The notes beneath the pieces were generated by a model, which was given only the letters and a program-made list of their open reading frames with translations, ran no database searches and was not told the DNA's origin. From Oxalobacteraceae bacterium OTU3CAMAD1 (lineage in GTDB: Bacteria; Pseudomonadota; Gammaproteobacteria; Burkholderiales; Burkholderiaceae_D): a stretch of 64,000 nt of DNA. The DNA is taken from assembly GCA_024123915.1 (NCBI GenBank), contig CP099650.1:6696001-6760000 (forward strand). Reading direction: 5' to 3'. Below are positions 60,559-64,000 of this stretch, in pieces; the first letter of the stretch is position 1, and each line of letters starts with the position of its first letter. Both the position numbers and the translations under genes were made by a program.

Positions 60559-62058
60559 TCAAAAACGCGGCAGGTGGGCGAACGGCAGCGCGCCGCCGCT
60601 GACGCGCATCTTGCCGAATTCCGCGCAGCGGTTCAAGGTCGGTATCGCCTTGTCCGGATTGAGCAGGCCGGCCGGATCGAATGCGCGCTTGACCGAGAAG
60701 AACGCCGCCAGCTCGGACGGCGCGAACTGCACGCACATCGAATCGATCTTCTCGATGCCCACGCCATGCTCGCCGGTGATGGTGCCGCCGACCGCCACGC
60801 ACAGGGCCAAAATCTCGGCGCCGAAGGCTTCGGCGCGTTCGAACTCGTCGGGGATGTTGGCATTGAACAGGATCAGCGGGTGCAGGTTGCCGTCGCCGGC
60901 GTGGAAGACATTGGCGCAGCGCAGGCCGTACTTGGCTTCCATCTGCGCGATGCCGGTCAGGACCTCGCCCAGGCGCTTGCGCGGAATCGTGCCGTCCATG
61001 CAGTAGTAGTCCGGCGAGATGCGGCCGGCGGCAGGAAAGGCGTTCTTGCGGCCGGACCAGAACTTCAGGCGCTCCGCTTCCGACTGCGACACGGCGATCG
61101 CGCTGGCGCCGGCCGTTTGCAGCACGGCCGACATGCGGGCGATCTCCTCCTCCACCTCCTCGGCGGTGCCGTCGGCTTCGCACAGCAAAATCGCGGCGGC
61201 ATCGGTGTCGTAGCCTGCCTGGACGAACGGCTCGACCATGCGCGAAGAGGTTTGATCCATCATCTCCAATCCGGCCGGGATGATCCCCGCCGCGATCAGC
61301 GCGGCCACCGCTTCGCAGCCGGCGACAACCTCGTTGAACGACGCCATGATCACGCGCGCCGTCGCCGGTTTGGGAACCAGCTTGACCGTCACCTCGGTCA
61401 CGATGCCGAGCATGCCCTCCGAGCCGACGAAGACCGACAGCAGATCGAGGCCCGGCGAGTCCAACGCCTCGCCACCCAGTTCCACCACGTCGCCGTCGAT
61501 GGTCACCATGCGCACGCGCAGCACATTGTGCACGGTGAGGCCGTATTTCAGGCAATGCACGCCACCCGAGTTCTCCGCCACGTTGCCGCCGATGGTGCAG
61601 GCGATCTGCGACGACGGATCGGGCGCATAGTACAAGCGGTGCTGCGCGGCCGCCTCGGAAATGGCCAGGTTGCGCACGCCCGGCTGGACCACCGCCGTGC
61701 GCGAATACGCGTCCATGCGCACGATGCGGTTCAGGCGCGCGGTCGACAGCACCACGCCGTCGGCGATCGGCATGGCGCCGCCGGACAGGCCGGTGCCGGC
61801 GCCGCGCGGCACGATCGGCACGTTCAACTCCCGGCACACGCCCAGCACCGCGACGATCTGCGCCTCGCTGTCGGGCAGCACGACGATCATCGGCAGCTGG
61901 CGGTAGGCGGCCAAACCGTCGCATTCGTAAGGCCGGGTATCCTCCGGCGCGGACAGGATGGCGCTCGACGGCAGCACGTACCGCAGCGCAGCAGCGACCT
62001 GCTCGCGGCGGGCGGCGATATCGGCCAGCATTTCCGCTTCTGGTATGACAGTGTTCAT
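60559..62058 (-). CDS. glcD: Glycolate oxidase catalytic FAD subunit
   Basis: A 499-residue FAD-linked oxidase (E. coli GlcD has the same length), with the PCMH signature VPRGAGTGLSGGAMPIADGV, the CTIGGNVAENSGG motif and the C-terminal HAGDGNLHPLILF and GEHGVGIEK. The ATG at 62058 fits the family; an upstream codon at 62079 does not. It is divergent from the SUFU gene (125 bases). D-lactate dehydrogenases share this fold, but the glcE and glcF genes make glycolate the likely substrate. Confidence 0.92.
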   Translation of the reverse strand: MNTVIPEAEMLADIAARREQVAAALRYVLPSSAILSAPEDTRPYECDGLAAYRQLPMIVVLPDSEAQIVAVLGVCRELNVPIVPRGAGTGLSGGAMPIADGVVLSTARLNRIVRMDAYSRTAVVQPGVRNLAISEAAAQHRLYYAPDPSSQIACTIGGNVAENSGGVHCLKYGLTVHNVLRVRMVTIDGDVVELGGEALDSPGLDLLSVFVGSEGMLGIVTEVTVKLVPKPATARVIMASFNEVVAGCEAVAALIAAGIIPAGLEMMDQTSSRMVEPFVQAGYDTDAAAILLCEADGTAEEVEEEIARMSAVLQTAGASAIAVSQSEAERLKFWSGRKNAFPAAGRISPDYYCMDGTIPRKRLGEVLTGIAQMEAKYGLRCANVFHAGDGNLHPLILFNANIPDEFERAEAFGAEILALCVAVGGTITGEHGVGIEKIDSMCVQFAPSELAAFFSVKRAFDPAGLLNPDKAIPTLNRCAEFGKMRVSGGALPFAHLPRF

Positions 62059-62183
62059 GGGACCTGCGCCTGAAAACACGAGTGAGCCTCGATTGTAAGC
62101 ACAAACGTCCGGCCAGGCGATATCTTTGACCGATGTGCGGCGTATAATCTCCCGGCCGTCGCTATATCAACCATTGGAATAGT

Positions 62184-62741
62184 ATGGAAAACAATTTTGA
62201 AAAAGAGTGGCTGCTGGCACTGGAGCGGCGCTTCAACATGCAGGCGACGGAAATCGCCCATATCACGCTGAGCGGCCGTCCACGCATGCTGATCTTCTAT
62301 TTCGCCGACTTCCCGGCGAAGGGTATGCTGACGGCTGTCACCGCCGGTCTCTCCAATGCCAGCCACCCTGACTGGGTGCACGGCAAGCCGGAGCTGAGCT
62401 TCACGCTGAAGACCACCGATCGGGGCTGGGGCAAGGGCGCCGCCTACCTCGCGCAGGAGTTTTTCGACAAGCGCTCGTTCGCCTACCAGTCGTCGTTCGC
62501 ACTGGATATGCCGATGTCGGGCGACAGCGCGATGAACGCCTGCTTCGTCTACCGTCCGCAGTTCATGGACAAGGACCAGGTCAAGTTCGAACTTCAAGAC
62601 CGCACCATCTACCTGGCCGGCCTGTTCCCGATGTATGACGAGGAAATCGCCATTTACGAGGCCAAGGGCACCGAGGCTTTCTGGAACACGCCCGGCTTCC
62701 ATCCTTACGATCCCACCCGCGCCAGCATCGCCGGCAAATAA
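62184..62741 (+). CDS. Suppressor-of-fused (SUFU) domain protein
   Basis: A 185-residue protein with MENNFEKEWLLALERRFN at the start and the SUFU-like segment SNASHPDWVHGKPELSFTLK, WGKGAAYLAQEF and LFPMYDEEIAIYEAKGTEAF. SUFU domains in bacteria are found alone or as immunity proteins of polymorphic toxin systems. No toxin gene is adjacent, and a cobalamin adenosyltransferase follows by 19 bases. Function unknown; the domain call is by pattern. Confidence 0.7.
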   Translation: MENNFEKEWLLALERRFNMQATEIAHITLSGRPRMLIFYFADFPAKGMLTAVTAGLSNASHPDWVHGKPELSFTLKTTDRGWGKGAAYLAQEFFDKRSFAYQSSFALDMPMSGDSAMNACFVYRPQFMDKDQVKFELQDRTIYLAGLFPMYDEEIAIYEAKGTEAFWNTPGFHPYDPTRASIAGK

Positions 62742-62760
62742 TCGACACCAGGAGCCACAC

Positions 62761-63315
62761 ATGGGCAACCGACTCTCAAAGATCGCCACCCGCACCGGCG
62801 ACGGCGGCACCACCGGCCTTGGCGACGGCAGCCGCACCGACAAGGACAGCGTACGGATACATTCGATCGGCGAAGTCGACGAACTGAATTCGCATATCGG
62901 CCTGCTGCTGTGCGAGGACATGCCGGCCGACCTGCGCGAGGAGCTGGTGACGATCCAGCACGACCTGTTCGATCTGGGCGGCGAATTGTGCATCCCCGGC
63001 TATCAGATGATCACCGAGGCGCACGTCGAGCGGCTCGACACGCTGCTGGCCAAGTACAACGCCACCTTGCCGGCGCTGACGGAATTCATCCTGCCCGCCG
63101 GCTCGCGCGCGGCGTCGCAGGCGCACGTGTGCCGCACGGTCTGCCGCCGCGCGGAACGGGCCATCGTCACCTTGGGCAAAACGGAAACCATCCACGAACA
63201 TCCGCGCCAGTACGTGAACCGCTTGTCGGATCTGATGTTCGTGCTGTCGCGGGTGCTGAACCGCTTCGGCGGCGGTAGCGACGTGCTGTGGCAGCACGAG
63301 CGCAAGCGCGGCTAA
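62761..63315 (+). CDS. Cob(I)alamin adenosyltransferase, PduO type
   Basis: A 184-residue ATP:corrinoid adenosyltransferase of the PduO/EutT-like three-helix family. The ATP site is TRTGDGGTTGLGDGSR (10-25), followed by VRIHSIGEVDELNSHIGLLL, and CRRAERAIV (128-136) with YVNRLSDLMFVLSR (151-164). It attaches the 5'-deoxyadenosyl group to cob(I)alamin. An AGGAG ribosome site precedes the ATG. No B12-dependent enzyme or riboswitch lies in the window. Confidence 0.93.
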   Translation: MGNRLSKIATRTGDGGTTGLGDGSRTDKDSVRIHSIGEVDELNSHIGLLLCEDMPADLREELVTIQHDLFDLGGELCIPGYQMITEAHVERLDTLLAKYNATLPALTEFILPAGSRAASQAHVCRTVCRRAERAIVTLGKTETIHEHPRQYVNRLSDLMFVLSRVLNRFGGGSDVLWQHERKRG

Positions 63316-63330
63316 CCCGCAATGCCAGGC

Positions 63331-63358
63331 GGGGTCTGACCCGGCGGGGTCAGACCCC
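63331..63358. repeat. GGGGTC-family palindrome, copy 3
   Basis: GGGGTCTGA (63331-63339) pairs with TCAGACCCC (63350-63358) around a 10-base loop that itself reads CCCGGCGGGG. It lies between the convergent adenosyltransferase and LysR genes. Third locus of the family also seen at 22.9 and 53.6 kb. Confidence 0.75.
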
Positions 63359-63382
63359 ATTGCAGCGGCGCATGCCTACTGT

Positions 63383-64000
63383 TTAAGGATTCCGGGTTGC
63401 GGGCTGCGAAAGGGCGTAGCCGGGCAGCCGCGCGATGTGCGTGGCCAAGTGATCGAGCAGCAGCCTCGCGCGCAACGGCTGATAGCGGCGCGACGGCGAC
63501 AGCAGGTGCAGCGCCTGCGGCTGGCCTTCCCACTCCGGCAGCACACGCACCAAGTCCCCGCTGTCGAGCAAATCCTGCACCAGCCATAGGGGACATAATC
63601 CGATGCCGCCGCCGGCCGCCAGGCTCTCGCGGATCGCCAGCGCATGATTGACGCGGTAGCGGCCGCGCGTGACCACGCTTTCAATCTTGTCGCCGCTATG
63701 CAAGGTCAGCATGTCGCCATCGGCCAGCCAGGCGAAGCGGATGTAATCAAAGTCCGCTAGTTCCCGAGGATGACGCGGTTGGCCGCGCAGCCGAAGATAG
63801 GACGGCGCCGCCACCAGATGCCTCGGCGAGACGCCGGCCAGCCGCGCCACCGCGTCCGGCGGCAATTCACGGCCTTGTCGCAGCGCGATATCGACACCCT
63901 CCTTCACCAGATCGACCATGCGGTCGTCGAGTATCAGTTCGATGTCGACTTGCGGATATTGTTCCAGAAAGGACGCCAGCATGGCGTTCAGACGGAACTG
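63383..64000 (-). CDS. LysR-family regulator, C-terminal part (cut by window edge)
   Basis: The last 205 residues of a LysR regulator; the reading frame is open to the window end, so the DNA-binding domain lies outside. The substrate-binding fold is visible: FLEQYPQVDIELILDDRMVD and LVKEGVDIALRQGRELPPDA, and the GGGIGLCPLWLV loop. This subgroup often acts on adjacent genes. The target is unknown from what is visible. Confidence 0.85.
   Translation of the reverse strand, partial: QFRLNAMLASFLEQYPQVDIELILDDRMVDLVKEGVDIALRQGRELPPDAVARLAGVSPRHLVAAPSYLRLRGQPRHPRELADFDYIRFAWLADGDMLTLHSGDKIESVVTRGRYRVNHALAIRESLAAGGGIGLCPLWLVQDLLDSGDLVRVLPEWEGQPQALHLLSPSRRYQPLRARLLLDHLATHIARLPGYALSQPATRNP

Overview
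The window looks like a chromosomal segment of a GC-rich betaproteobacterium, most probably Oxalobacteraceae (Massilia/Duganella/Janthinobacterium group). This rests on the cytochrome oxidase operon architecture (coxB with a fused cytochrome c domain, a 35-residue assembly ORF, DUF2970, an opposed DUF2909 gene), PilT/PilU next to YggS/ProC, the betaproteobacterial porin and OxyR types, and two dispersed short palindromic repeat families. No tRNA, rRNA, CRISPR array or insertion sequence was seen. The genus is an inference from gene content.

Layout. 0-1 kb: a CPBP membrane protease. 1.2-18.7 kb: a pectin/galacturonate catabolic locus with two FCD-type GntR regulators. It carries a TonB-dependent receptor, a rhamnogalacturonan acetylesterase, two pectinesterases and a GH28 polygalacturonase. 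The oxidative uronate pathway is also complete here: uronate dehydrogenase, SMP-30-type lactonase, galactarate dehydratase, 5-dehydro-4-deoxyglucarate dehydratase and 2-oxoglutarate semialdehyde dehydrogenase, so galacturonate can be taken to 2-oxoglutarate. 18.9-22.8 kb: HDOD protein, DHA2 efflux pump and a porin. 23.0-27.1 kb: a tellurite/stress (ter-like) operon of two TerD proteins, an AIM24 protein and a DUF475 (TerC-like) membrane protein, divergent from an NhaR-like LysR regulator. 27.2-33.4 kb: a mosaic of small accessory genes (two GFA proteins, FosA, two GNAT acetyltransferases, a TonB-C-like periplasmic protein, a CNNM/HlyC-type transporter) and an uncharacterised two-gene membrane cassette.

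33.4-43.5 kb: one long leftward aa3/caa3 cytochrome oxidase operon, coxB-coxA-small ORF-ctaG-DUF2970-coxC-SURF1-unknown-ctaA-ctaB-sco-AI2E, with a single small gene facing the other way. 43.9-51.7 kb: BioC-like methyltransferase, ComF, TrmL, RfaE2, an extra PilU-like ATPase, OxyR, UbiA, a DUF883 protein and ProC. 51.7-58.0 kb: YggS, PilT, PilU, glutathione peroxidase and a PAS-GGDEF-EAL protein. 58.2-62.1 kb: the glycolate oxidase genes glcD-glcE-glcF. 62.2-64 kb: a suppressor-of-fused domain protein, a PduO-type cobalamin adenosyltransferase and the C-terminal part of a LysR regulator cut by the window edge.

Regulatory structure is readable in places. TGGTCAGACCA palindromes flank the first regulator, TTGTATGAC boxes flank the second, and clear intrinsic terminators follow the TonB receptor, the lactonase/oxidoreductase convergence, the ter operon and the coxC/DUF2909 convergence. 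A composite palindromic repeat built on GGCGGATTA...TAATCCGCC occurs at five loci, each abutting the 3' end of at least one gene. A second family built on GGGGTC...GACCCC occurs at three. The most interesting unexplained items are the 31.96-32.77 kb two-gene membrane cassette, the regulatory logic of the split pectin regulon, the repeat families, and the ter operon with an NhaR-like regulator.
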